6,226 nt of DNA from a bacterium (GTDB taxonomy: Bacteria; Elusimicrobiota; Elusimicrobia; UBA1565; UBA9628): NCBI GenBank assembly GCA_021796015.1, contig JAJYOT010000067.1, positions 1-6,226 on the forward strand, written 5' to 3'. The translations under genes and the position numbers were made by a program. The notes below the pieces were generated by a model. That model worked only from the letters and a program-made list of their open reading frames with translations, had not been told where the DNA came from and ran no database searches. Every line of letters begins with the position of its first letter. The first letter of the stretch is position 1. Shown piece by piece: positions 1 to 6,226 of the stretch.

Positions 1-1632
1 GTTGTCGAGAAATTGCCTTCGGGTTTTTCCGCCACGATTTCATACACTTACGATCTTGACGGCAATAAAACGGGCATGACGACACCCTGGGGAACTTTCA
101 GCTACGCTTATGACGCCGACAATAGAGAGACCAGCGTCACGAACCCTCAAGGCGAAAAGTTCGCGTTTAATTACGACACCGATGGTCATCGCATCGGACT
201 CGCGTATCCCAACGGCGTTCAAACGAGCTACGCCTACGACGCCGCCTCACAACTCACGCAAATTATTCACCAGAAAAACGGAACCGCGATTGCCTTCGCG
301 CAATATTCCTACGACAATGACGGCAATCGCGTGAACATGGCGGACACATCCGGCACAAGCAGTTACGGCTATGACGCGCTGAGCCGCTTAATTTCGGCCT
401 CGCATCCCGCCGCAACGGATTTGCCCACGCTGAGCGAATCGTTTTCATACGATCCCGTCGGCAATCGCTTGGCCGACGCCTCAATCGTAAATTATTCCTA
501 TAACGCCGCAAACGAGCTGGTGTCGAATTCGAGCTTCACTTACGCTTACGACAACAACGGCAACTTGATCTCGGAAACCGATCTCGCGGGAAACAAGACG
601 ACCTACAATTACGACAGCGAAAATGAACTCATTTCCGTTGCTTTCAGTTTCTCTCCTTTGCTTTCCGTGACCTTCCGTTACGACGCCCTTGGCCGCAGAA
701 TTTACCGCTCGACGGGGACATTGCCGAGTCAAACCTATCAATACGTCTACGACAATCAGGACATACTCGCCATGCTCGACGGAAACAACAATCTTGTCGC
801 TTTGTTTACGCACGGCCCCGGAATTGATGAGCCGCTGGAAATCCGCCAATCAAATGGAACCGAATATTTCCTGCACGCCGACGGACTCGGAAGCATCGTC
901 GCCGCCACCGACATTAATGGCAATGTTGTCGAAAGAATCGAATACGAAAGCTACGGCCAACCGGTTTTCCTAGATGAGCGCGGCGCGAGCCCCGTCGTGG
1001 AAACCCAGAGCTTCACGGGAAGCCCGTATGCCTTCACGGGGCAACCTTATGACAACGAAACGGGGTTGTATTTCTATCGGGCGAGGTATTATGATCCAAT
1101 CACGGGACATTTTTTATCCCAAGATAGAGTGCAGGGAATCATGGGTAGCCCTGCATCACTCAACCTTTATCAGTATGCTCTAAGCAATCCACTGCGCTTT
1201 TCAGACCCCAGCGGCTTGTTTGTCGGTGTAATTGGAACAGGTGGAAGCGTCGTGCTTGGCACAGGACCTGAAGGGTCAGCAGGTTTTGCTTTCGGGCCCA
1301 ACGGGAAATGCGGCAAAAATTTTAATTTCTTCGAAGCTGTCGGTGGTGGTTTTGGAGTAAATCTCAGTGGAGAGCCCATTTTTGTCGGTGCCTTTCGAGG
1401 TGATCTGGGTAATTTAAAAGGAAACACGGTTAACTTTAATGTAGTAGCTGGTCCTATTAGTCTCACTTTCATTTTTAGTTATACTGGAGAACCATTGGGG
1501 GGAACTCTTGGTGTAGGCCCCCCTGGTTTACCACTTCAAGTCTCAGCCAGTTTTTCACATACATATTTTCCTTTCGGTGGCCCCGGTAGTAACCAAAATA
1601 CTCAAGGATGCTCTTGTGGGACAACACAATGA
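1..1632 (+). CDS. RHS/YD-repeat protein with RHS-associated core and unrecognised C-terminal tip (5' partial)
   Basis: The reading frame is open from base 1, so the true start lies upstream; TTG at 13 is only an internal codon (used below as residue 1). Residues about 10-260 hold twelve YD-type repeats, for example YTYDLDGN, FNYDTDGHR, YGYDALSRL, FSYDPVGNR and FRYDALGRR. In known RHS/Tc proteins such repeats wind into a beta-strand shell that encloses the C-terminal cargo. Residues about 285-402 are the RHS-associated core: YFLHADGLGS, then TGQPYDNETGLYFYRARYYD, then GHFLSQDR, NLYQYALSNP and finally DPSGL. After DPSGL comes a 137-residue glycine-rich tip unlike the repeats, described separately. 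The stop codon overlaps the start of the next gene (ATGA). The family is very well supported. Whether this copy is a contact-dependent or secreted toxin, or a surface protein, depends on the missing N-terminus and the unidentified tip. Confidence 0.95.
   Translation, partial: VVEKLPSGFSATISYTYDLDGNKTGMTTPWGTFSYAYDADNRETSVTNPQGEKFAFNYDTDGHRIGLAYPNGVQTSYAYDAASQLTQIIHQKNGTAIAFAQYSYDNDGNRVNMADTSGTSSYGYDALSRLISASHPAATDLPTLSESFSYDPVGNRLADASIVNYSYNAANELVSNSSFTYAYDNNGNLISETDLAGNKTTYNYDSENELISVAFSFSPLLSVTFRYDALGRRIYRSTGTLPSQTYQYVYDNQDILAMLDGNNNLVALFTHGPGIDEPLEIRQSNGTEYFLHADGLGSIVAATDINGNVVERIEYESYGQPVFLDERGASPVVETQSFTGSPYAFTGQPYDNETGLYFYRARYYDPITGHFLSQDRVQGIMGSPASLNLYQYALSNPLRFSDPSGLFVGVIGTGGSVVLGTGPEGSAGFAFGPNGKCGKNFNFFEAVGGGFGVNLSGEPIFVGAFRGDLGNLKGNTVNFNVVAGPISLTFIFSYTGEPLGGTLGVGPPGLPLQVSASFSHTYFPFGGPGSNQNTQGCSCGTTQ
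1219..1629 (+). other. Variable C-terminal tip of the RHS protein (candidate effector domain, family unknown)
   Basis: This segment encodes residues 403-539, starting right after the conserved DPSGL (398-402) that normally marks the junction between RHS core and variable toxin tip. It is rich in glycine and in alternating hydrophobic residues (for example GVIGTGGSVVLGTG and VSASFSHTYFPFGG), with few charged residues and a single histidine (H516), so no nuclease, deaminase or ADP-ribosyltransferase signature is visible. It ends in a CSCG pair motif (C533, C535). The pattern suggests short beta strands. GC by hand count is about 40% over 1321-1500, against roughly 55% in sampled parts of the repeat region. 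By analogy with RHS proteins the tip would be the delivered domain. A structural or degenerate tail is the alternative. Confidence 0.6.
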
Positions 1633-1904
1633 ATAATTCACAACGCAAGTGGTTAATGCTTCTCTTTATTTGGCTTTCTGGAGGGTTTTCATTGCTCTAC
1701 TGCGCTTTTACAATTAATGAAGGATTTCTCTTGCTCATCCCCATTCTTATGATTGTGATTCTTCTTTTTTTACTGCGCATTAAATGTCCGCATTGCAAAC
1801 GACCAGTAATTTCTAAGCCAACAAGCTTTATGGGAATCAAAAGCGTCTCGTATAGTTCCTGGGTTGGGAAGGAGTGTAAATTCTGCGGATATAAATTTGA
1901 TTGA
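1629..1904 (+). CDS. Small two-helix membrane protein with C-terminal zinc ribbon; candidate immunity partner
   Basis: This 91-residue protein is of no family I recognise. Two hydrophobic helices (about residues 9-28 and 32-50) form a hairpin in the membrane, followed by a soluble tail with CPHC (C53, C56) and CKFC (C83, C86), a four-cysteine zinc-ribbon pattern. I chose ATG 1629 because it overlaps the RHS stop as ATGA and has GGGA (1618-1621) seven bases upstream. An in-frame ATG at 1608 would give 98 residues, but its AAGG lies directly against the start codon. The gene is AT-rich (about 38% GC by hand count) compared with the RHS repeat region and downstream genes. Position right after an RHS tip, with translational coupling, is typical of immunity genes. 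That role is inferred from context only. Confidence 0.75.
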   Translation: MNNSQRKWLMLLFIWLSGGFSLLYCAFTINEGFLLLIPILMIVILLFLLRIKCPHCKRPVISKPTSFMGIKSVSYSSWVGKECKFCGYKFD

Positions 1905-1958
1905 TAGGTAAATCTTAAAGATGCGGAACAGAAATCTCGTGGGAGCGTGAAGGCATGA

Positions 1959-2025
1959 GGGAAATAGGGACAGTCCCTGACATGAATTGCCAAGCCTTGG
2001 GAGTGGGGGACAGTCCCCATTTCCC
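1959..2025. repeat. Imperfect inverted repeat with GGGACAGTCCC palindromes (REP/BIME-like or mobile-element remnant)
   Basis: The 19-bp arms at 1959-1977 and 2007-2025 are inverted copies matching at 17 of 19 positions. Each arm carries its own palindrome: GGGAC-A-GTCCC (1967-1977) and GGGGAC-A-GTCCCC (2006-2018). The 29-base loop between the arms contains a third palindrome, CCAAG-C-CTTGG (1990-2000). Paired inverted palindromes in an intergenic gap are the layout of REP/BIME elements. From memory, GGGGACAGTCCCC-type motifs recur in many genomes near REP-associated tyrosine transposases, but no such gene is present here. No T-run follows either arm, so this does not look like a simple intrinsic terminator, though it could slow or end transcription from block 1. 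Confidence 0.6.
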
Positions 2026-2036
2026 CGGACGTCCGG
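2025..2036. repeat. 12-bp perfect palindrome CCGGACGTCCGG
   Basis: This perfect palindrome directly abuts the inverted repeat at 1959-2025 and shares the GGAC/GTCC half-site with it. It could be part of the same repetitive element or a protein-binding site upstream of the next gene. The rest of the gap (2037-2100) shows no convincing promoter, RNA gene or further structure. Confidence 0.4.
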
Positions 2037-2100
2037 AACGAGTTTTAGCCAAGGTCACCGACGCCGACAATCACGCTGTACCCAGAGGCAAAAAAGTGAC

Positions 2101-2106
2101 AGGGGG
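2101..2106 (+). promoter_or_regulatory. Ribosome binding site of the DDE integrase-like gene
   Basis: AGGGGG lies five bases before ATG 2112. It supports that start and indicates independent translation of the first gene in the downstream block. Confidence 0.6.
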
Positions 2107-2111
2107 ATTTA

Positions 2112-3044
2112 ATGAGCAAGCGTGAACGAAGGCGACTGATCCGCGATAAGCGGAAGAAATTATTCTTGCGGGCTTGGAGAGAGGCCAAGGCTGGGGGCGA
2201 ATCTTTGACCGCTTTTTGTCGCGATTACGGCTTGTGCCGAAATAATTTTTACCACTGGCTTGGCGAAGAGGGGGAATCCGTCAAGCCTTATCCAATTCAC
2301 CGCATCGACCCCGCCTTATCCGAAAAAGCTCGCGAGATTTACCTTCGATACAAAGGAACTTGGAGCGCCGAGACCGTCTCGCTCGCGCTTCAAGGTCGAA
2401 TAAGCCCCTGGAGCGTCAGAAAAGCCGTGCGCTCGACCAAGGCTCCGGCCGTAAGCCGCGAGTCTCCCGCCGAGCTTATTGTTTCTTCTCTCTCCAAAAA
2501 ATATTCGCCGTTCTGGGCCGTGGACTGGACCGAGTTTAAGATCGCAAGAGACAAGTTTTTCATCCTTCTCCTTATGGACGAGGCCTCGCTTTTCTGGCTT
2601 GGATGGGAAGTTTTGCTTTACTCCCCGAACGCATTTGACGCCGCGAGATTTATTTCCAACGTTTTCCGGAGATACTCCTTGCGGCCGCTCGCAATCAAAT
2701 CGGATCGGGCGCAAACCTTCAAGAGCCGGCTCTGGACGGAAGAGCTTTTAAAAAACGGAATCCCCTCTTGTCTTAGCCGCCCGCATTGCCCGACGGACCA
2801 GGCCGTCATCGAGAGGGGGATTCGCGACGTCAAGGCGTGGCTCAAAGCTTCGGCTCCGTCAAATATTTCGCGATTGCGCGCGGAATTGGACGAAGGAATC
2901 TTTATTCTTAATTTCCTCAAGCCCAGGGCCGTCCTTGAAGGCCGAACGCCGGCGGCCGCGTATTTTCATCCGAGGAAAAATTTAATCAATATCCAAAAGA
3001 GGCCGGAATCCGTCTTTCGGCCCTGTCTAGCGAGGGGAACATGA
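2112..3044 (+). CDS. DDE-type integrase/transposase-like protein (rve core)
   Basis: This 310-residue protein would catalyse DNA strand transfer with a retroviral-integrase fold. An N-terminal helix-turn-helix (about 30-52, LTAFCRDYGLCRNNFYHWL) is followed by a second helical DNA-binding segment (about 83-107). The catalytic core spans about 132-285. The triad is complete: D138 in AVDWTEF, D198 in KSDRAQTF and E234 in DQAVIERG, with 35 residues between D198 and E234, the classic DD(35)E spacing of IS3/IS481-type enzymes. The usual SDNG after the second Asp is SDRA here. The C-terminal FLKPRAVLEGRTPAAAYF matches the NYxRPHxxLgxxTP tail of the family, so the gene is full length without frameshift. 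Its stop overlaps the next start (ATGA), which is odd for an insertion-sequence gene. I see no terminal inverted repeats on either side. It may be an active transposase, an immobilised remnant, or a domesticated protein. Confidence 0.88.
   Translation: MSKRERRRLIRDKRKKLFLRAWREAKAGGESLTAFCRDYGLCRNNFYHWLGEEGESVKPYPIHRIDPALSEKAREIYLRYKGTWSAETVSLALQGRISPWSVRKAVRSTKAPAVSRESPAELIVSSLSKKYSPFWAVDWTEFKIARDKFFILLLMDEASLFWLGWEVLLYSPNAFDAARFISNVFRRYSLRPLAIKSDRAQTFKSRLWTEELLKNGIPSCLSRPHCPTDQAVIERGIRDVKAWLKASAPSNISRLRAELDEGIFILNFLKPRAVLEGRTPAAAYFHPRKNLINIQKRPESVFRPCLARGT
3001..3022 (+). other. Hairpin at the end of the integrase-like gene, upstream of the rhodanese gene
   Basis: GGCCGGAA (3001-3008) pairs with TTTCGGCC (3015-3022): an eight-base stem with one G-U pair and a six-base loop. 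It lies just ahead of the ribosome binding site GAGGGG (3032-3037). No T-run follows, so it is not an intrinsic terminator. It could modulate coupling between the two genes or be chance within coding sequence. Confidence 0.3.
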
Positions 3045-3754
3045 ATAAAAAATTAATTCTCGCGGCCTTCTTTTTCGCGGCGCCGTCAATAGTTTCCGCC
3101 GATGTCGCGGTGTCGACGATATCCTGCTCCCAATTGCGGCTGATGGAACTCAACAAAAATCCGGGGCTGACTCTTGTCGACGTTCGCCTGCCGCCGGATT
3201 TCGCCAAGGGACATATCCAGGGGGCGCGAAATATCCCCGAGGCCGCCGTTTTATCCGCCGCTCTCTCAAAAAGCGGAACTCTCGTCGTTTACTGCGGCGA
3301 GGCCTCCTGCCCTCTAAGCCATTCGGCGGCCGAGGCTTTGATTTCCCAGGGATACCAAAATGTCTCCGTTTTGAACGGCGGGATAGCGGCCTGGATTCAA
3401 CAAGGCTATCCCGTAAAAATCTCGCGAAGTCCGAGGGTTATGGTAAGACATATTTCCGCGCGAGCGGAGCGGGATAAAATCCTCGCGAAGAAAGTTTTCG
3501 TCATTGACCTTCGCCCGGCTTCGGGGTATCAGGCCGGGCATATTCCGGGCGCCGTCAATATCCCTTTGGAAAGCCTGGCCCAAAATATCCCGGCAATTCC
3601 GCGAAACAGCGAGGTTCTGGTTTACGATCTCATCCAATCCCGCATGCGGCGGGGGGTCAAAGAATTAAAAAACTCCGGCATAAAAGCGCGAGAGCTTTCC
3701 GGAGGATTCGCGGCCTGGGTCAAGGAGAAAAATCCCGTGGAGGTTAAGGAGTGA
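3041..3754 (+). CDS. Exported tandem rhodanese-domain protein, N-terminal domain active, C-terminal domain lacking the cysteine
   Basis: Rhodanese domains carry sulfane sulfur on an active-site cysteine. This 237-residue protein starts with a signal peptide (residues 1-20, cleavage after IVSA), so it acts outside the cytoplasm. Domain 1 (about 22-127) has LVDVR (45-49), GHIQGARNIP (57-66), the loop YCGEASC with candidate catalytic C85 and second C90, and NGGIAAW (112-118). The CxxxxC-PLSHSAA loop resembles that of other exported single-domain rhodaneses. Domain 2 (about 134-233) has IDLR (155-158), GHIPGAVNIP (166-175) and SGGFAAW (220-226), but D196 stands where the cysteine should be, so it is probably non-catalytic. 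ATG 3041 overlaps the previous stop, with GAGGGG at 3032-3037. The stop overlaps the next gene (GTGA). Its substrate is unknown; sulfur transfer or a role in export or folding of the neighbouring secreted protein are guesses. Confidence 0.9.
   Translation: MNKKLILAAFFFAAPSIVSADVAVSTISCSQLRLMELNKNPGLTLVDVRLPPDFAKGHIQGARNIPEAAVLSAALSKSGTLVVYCGEASCPLSHSAAEALISQGYQNVSVLNGGIAAWIQQGYPVKISRSPRVMVRHISARAERDKILAKKVFVIDLRPASGYQAGHIPGAVNIPLESLAQNIPAIPRNSEVLVYDLIQSRMRRGVKELKNSGIKARELSGGFAAWVKEKNPVEVKE
3739..3743 (+). promoter_or_regulatory. Ribosome binding site that fixes the GTG start of the FN3 protein
   Basis: GGAGG lies inside the end of the rhodanese gene, seven bases before GTG 3751. An in-frame TAA at 3745-3747 rules out any earlier start, and the codons after GTG encode a signal peptide, so the GTG start is well supported. 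Confidence 0.75.
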
Positions 3755-6226
3755 GAAAAGTCCGCAAATATTTTGCTCTGGGGTGCGCCCTCGCATTTGG
3801 GTTCGCGTTCCTTTATGTCGGCAGGGGCCGAGCTCAGAGCGTTTGCGCCATCGTCAAACTCCAAATTTCTCAAAAGGCGACTCTTGAGCGAGAGGCCTTC
3901 AACGCGGATTTAAACATCTCAAACAACGTTCCCAATCAGCCGCTGACAAATCTCAAAGTGCAGGTCTTTATCAAGGACGCGAGCGGCAATCCGGCGGACC
4001 AATTTTTCTTCGTCGCGGTAAGCTCTTTAAGCGGCGTCAACGCGATTGACGGAACGGGCGTCATTCAATCAAGCAGTTCCGCCGACATCAACTGGCTCAT
4101 TATCCCCTCGACCGGCGCGGGCGGAACTCTCCCACAAGGGCTGAACTACTCGGTCTCGGCTCTGATTAGCTCCACGCAAAACGGAACTCCCCAAACCTTG
4201 AACACTTTTCCCGCCACGATCACCGTCATGCCCCAGCCGGCTTTAAGCCTTGAGTACGCCATTCCCTTTGAAGTCTTCGGAGAAGAACCGCTCCTTTTGC
4301 CCAACACCGTGACTCCGATCATCCCCTTTCCCCTGGCCGTTAGAGTCCTCAATGTCGGCTACGGTCCGGCCAATAATTTTCAAATCCAGTCCGCCCAACC
4401 CAAAATCGTGGACAATAAGCAAGGACTGGACGTCAGCTTCACGCTTTTAGGAACCAATATCGGAGGGATAACCGCTCCCAATTCGCTTCTCGTTAATTTT
4501 GGGAACATCCCGCCCGGCGGCGCGGCGCAAGCCTCATGGATCATGTCGGCGTCGCTCTCGGGGCAATTTATCAGCTTTACCTCGACATTCACTCACGCGG
4601 CGGCTTTGGGAGGGCAACTCACTTCCCTCATCCAAAATATCGCGAACTACACGCTCTTAAGCCAGGTGCAGGTGGACGTTCCCGTGGCGGACCCCAGCCC
4701 CGATTTCCTGGTCAACACAACGTCCGACCGCCTGTCCATGGAAGGGTTATTGGACTCGGGCGTTCAGCCGCCCGCGCAATTGATATTAGAATCGGACTAT
4801 CAGACCCCGATTCAAGTGACGGAAGTTCCCGCCGCCCTTTCAGGAACGCTGGGCGCGGGTAACGGCAGTCTCACGATCTCTTTCTCCCAGCCCGTCAGTT
4901 CCGGCGTCTGGGCGCACAGCTACGTCCCGTTCCCCTATGGAAATACTCAGGATGGGACAAGTCCCGCCATCGCCTCGGCCACGCGCTCGGACGGCAAGAA
5001 AATCAATCCCCAAAACGTCTGGATATCAAAACACTTCGTTAAAAGCGGTCTCAAATATATTTTCTGGCTCAATGTCCTGGACTTTACGTCCAGCGCCGCC
5101 TCCTACACCGTCAATTTCAGCTCCGCCGGACTTGACCTTCCGCCCGGCGCCGTGCCCAATCTCGTGGCGACAACGGCTTTAACGGGGGGAGCGCTCAATC
5201 TGAACTGGACGGCCCCGGGAGACGACGGTTTTATCGGAAACATGTTGGGCGGGAGCTATTTTATCGAGTCAAGCCTCAGTTCCACGACCGCTTTTGCCCC
5301 GGGCTCCGCGCAAACGCATTTCGCGACGAACACCGTGGCAAACGCTCCGCAGTCCTACGCGATCTCGGGACTGGTAGGAAACGCGACCAATTACCTGGTC
5401 CTGTGGACTCAAGACCCGGGCGGCAATATGTCGCCTCTATCGAATACGGCGACGGCCTACACGCTTCCTGATCCGCCGACCGGATTTGCCCTCATTGGCG
5501 TCAGTTCGCAGTCTCTGACGGCCTCCTGGCAAATCGGCGACAACAGCCTCCCCATCGCCTACGAAATTTTCTTGGCGACGTCCGTGACGGGAATAGAGGT
5601 CTCATCCAGCCCGCTGTTTGATTCCTTCACCACGAGCTTTACCTTCACGAATTTAACTCCGAACACCGCTTATTTCGTCTTCGGAAAAGCCTTGAACCCG
5701 ATCACTCTTGTCTCATCGCCGCTCAATTTTATTCCCAGCACGGCCACGCTGGCCGCGCCGCCTATCCCCGAGCCATATGCCGACACGAATTCTTCCGGCA
5801 CGACGGCCGTCTGGTCGCCCGGTCTCGACCCTCCCGGAACGCAGTTCTTTTCCGAACTATCCACCTCGCCCACGGGCGCGCCCGTTTTTTCCTCGAGCGG
5901 CTGGATTACGGCGTCGAGCTTTACTTTTACAAACCTCGCCACCAACGCCACCTACTACGGCTTTGTCAAAGCGCGGAATTTTAACCTGGTTGAAACCGGA
6001 CTTGCGGCCTTGGGGGCGGTTCTCATCCGCCCGCCCGACATTCAGCCGCCGCGAACGAGCCTCATCATCAGCTCGCCCTCCTTTGCGGGAGTCGGCACGA
6101 TTCCTTCTTCGACGACCTTCGCGACCGGCCATACCCCGATGACGCTCTCTTCCATCGATGACCTTATCTCGACCGGCGACGCCTTGGGGCTTGGCGTCGC
6201 GTTTCAATCCTTGTCCATTGACGGCT
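3751..6226 (+). CDS. Large secreted multi-domain protein with fibronectin type III repeats (3' partial)
   Basis: The frame is open from GTG 3751 to the window edge (825 codons) and has no stop. A basic start (MRKVRK) and hydrophobic stretch end in GRA-QS, a likely signal peptidase I site after residue 28. Residues about 36-160 and 162-311 are beta-rich modules resembling CARDB-type surface domains (NISNNVPNQPLTNLKVQVFI; VRVLNVGYGPANNFQI). Residues about 312-462 are an unrecognised module. Three FN3-type modules follow, about 464-572, 574-668 and 669-760, each with a PP start, a tryptophan in strand B (LNLNWTAP, LTASWQI, TAVWSPG) and, in the last two, a FTNLxxNxxYxxxxKAxN strand pair. From P766 a further module (PPRTSLIIS...LGVAFQSLSIDG) resembles OmpL47-like repeats. 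Only two cysteines are visible (C12 in the signal peptide, C32). It is probably a cell-surface or extracellular adhesin-like protein; a ligand or enzyme domain may lie downstream. It is coupled to the rhodanese gene by GTGA. Confidence 0.85.
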   Translation, partial: MRKVRKYFALGCALAFGFAFLYVGRGRAQSVCAIVKLQISQKATLEREAFNADLNISNNVPNQPLTNLKVQVFIKDASGNPADQFFFVAVSSLSGVNAIDGTGVIQSSSSADINWLIIPSTGAGGTLPQGLNYSVSALISSTQNGTPQTLNTFPATITVMPQPALSLEYAIPFEVFGEEPLLLPNTVTPIIPFPLAVRVLNVGYGPANNFQIQSAQPKIVDNKQGLDVSFTLLGTNIGGITAPNSLLVNFGNIPPGGAAQASWIMSASLSGQFISFTSTFTHAAALGGQLTSLIQNIANYTLLSQVQVDVPVADPSPDFLVNTTSDRLSMEGLLDSGVQPPAQLILESDYQTPIQVTEVPAALSGTLGAGNGSLTISFSQPVSSGVWAHSYVPFPYGNTQDGTSPAIASATRSDGKKINPQNVWISKHFVKSGLKYIFWLNVLDFTSSAASYTVNFSSAGLDLPPGAVPNLVATTALTGGALNLNWTAPGDDGFIGNMLGGSYFIESSLSSTTAFAPGSAQTHFATNTVANAPQSYAISGLVGNATNYLVLWTQDPGGNMSPLSNTATAYTLPDPPTGFALIGVSSQSLTASWQIGDNSLPIAYEIFLATSVTGIEVSSSPLFDSFTTSFTFTNLTPNTAYFVFGKALNPITLVSSPLNFIPSTATLAAPPIPEPYADTNSSGTTAVWSPGLDPPGTQFFSELSTSPTGAPVFSSSGWITASSFTFTNLATNATYYGFVKARNFNLVETGLAALGAVLIRPPDIQPPRTSLIISSPSFAGVGTIPSSTTFATGHTPMTLSSIDDLISTGDALGLGVAFQSLSIDG

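Noticed and set aside
13..15. TTG as the start of the RHS gene
   Set aside because: The frame is open to base 1 and the encoded segment is already inside a YD-repeat region, so the gene continues upstream of the window.
1131..1154. Hairpin GCAGGG...CCCTGC inside the RHS core
   Set aside because: It has a six- to seven-base stem with a 12-base loop within strongly conserved coding sequence; this is expected by chance and has no regulatory context.
1959..2036. CRISPR-like array
   Set aside because: There are only two copies of the main motif, in inverted orientation, and no regular direct repeats or spacers; no cas genes are present.
2039..2137. Open frame through the spacer (VLAKVTDADNHAVPRGKK...) as a small gene
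   Set aside because: It has no start codon with a ribosome binding site, overlaps the start of the integrase-like gene in another frame, and shows no recognisable motif.
3001..3022. Intrinsic terminator between the integrase-like gene and the rhodanese gene
   Set aside because: The hairpin is followed by CCTGTCTAG and not a T-run, and a ribosome binding site and overlapping start lie immediately downstream.
3766..3786. Lipoprotein lipobox ending at C12 of the FN3 protein (FALGC)
   Set aside because: The hydrophobic stretch before C12 is only about five residues, too short for a lipoprotein signal, and a standard signal peptidase site fits after residue 28.
5708..6142. Arginine/proline/serine-rich 144-codon frame on the + strand
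   Set aside because: It is a shadow of the FN3 gene in another frame, with low-complexity composition caused by GC-rich codons, and has no credible start.

Overview
The window carries five genes, all on the + strand, in two blocks separated by about 200 bp of palindrome-rich spacer. The organism cannot be fixed from sequence alone. GC is moderate, near 50-57% over most genes. The right-hand gene is a long secreted protein with fibronectin type III (FN3) modules followed by a PPxT...SxDG module. From memory this layout is common in Elusimicrobiota and similar uncultured Gram-negative lineages. I hold that assignment only tentatively.

Block 1 (1-1904) is the C-terminal part of an RHS/YD-repeat protein: twelve YD-type repeats, then the RHS-associated core ending in DPSGL, then a 137-residue glycine-rich tip that I cannot assign to a family. 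A small gene overlaps its stop codon by ATGA. It encodes a 91-aa protein with two membrane helices and a four-cysteine zinc ribbon. The order core, unrelated tip, small coupled gene is the usual layout of a polymorphic toxin with its immunity gene. The tip has very few charged residues and no visible nuclease-like motif, and its partner is a membrane protein, so a membrane-active effector is a reasonable but unproven guess. GC falls to about 40% in the second half of the tip and about 38% in the small gene.

The spacer (1905-2111) holds four short palindromes in about 70 bp. Two of them have a GGGACAGTCCC core and sit inside a 19-bp imperfect inverted repeat. This looks like a REP/BIME-type element or a mobile-element remnant.

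Block 2 (2112-6226, running off the window) appears to be one transcription unit with overlapping stop and start codons. It begins with a DDE integrase/transposase-like gene with an intact D-D-35-E triad (2112-3044). This is joined by ATGA to an exported tandem-rhodanese protein (3041-3754). That gene is joined by GTGA to a large secreted multi-domain protein (from GTG 3751, at least 825 residues, 3' end outside the window). A transposase gene fused so tightly to two exported-protein genes, with no terminal repeats seen around it, is the most unusual structural feature here. It may have been domesticated, or it may be the coding remnant of an insertion.
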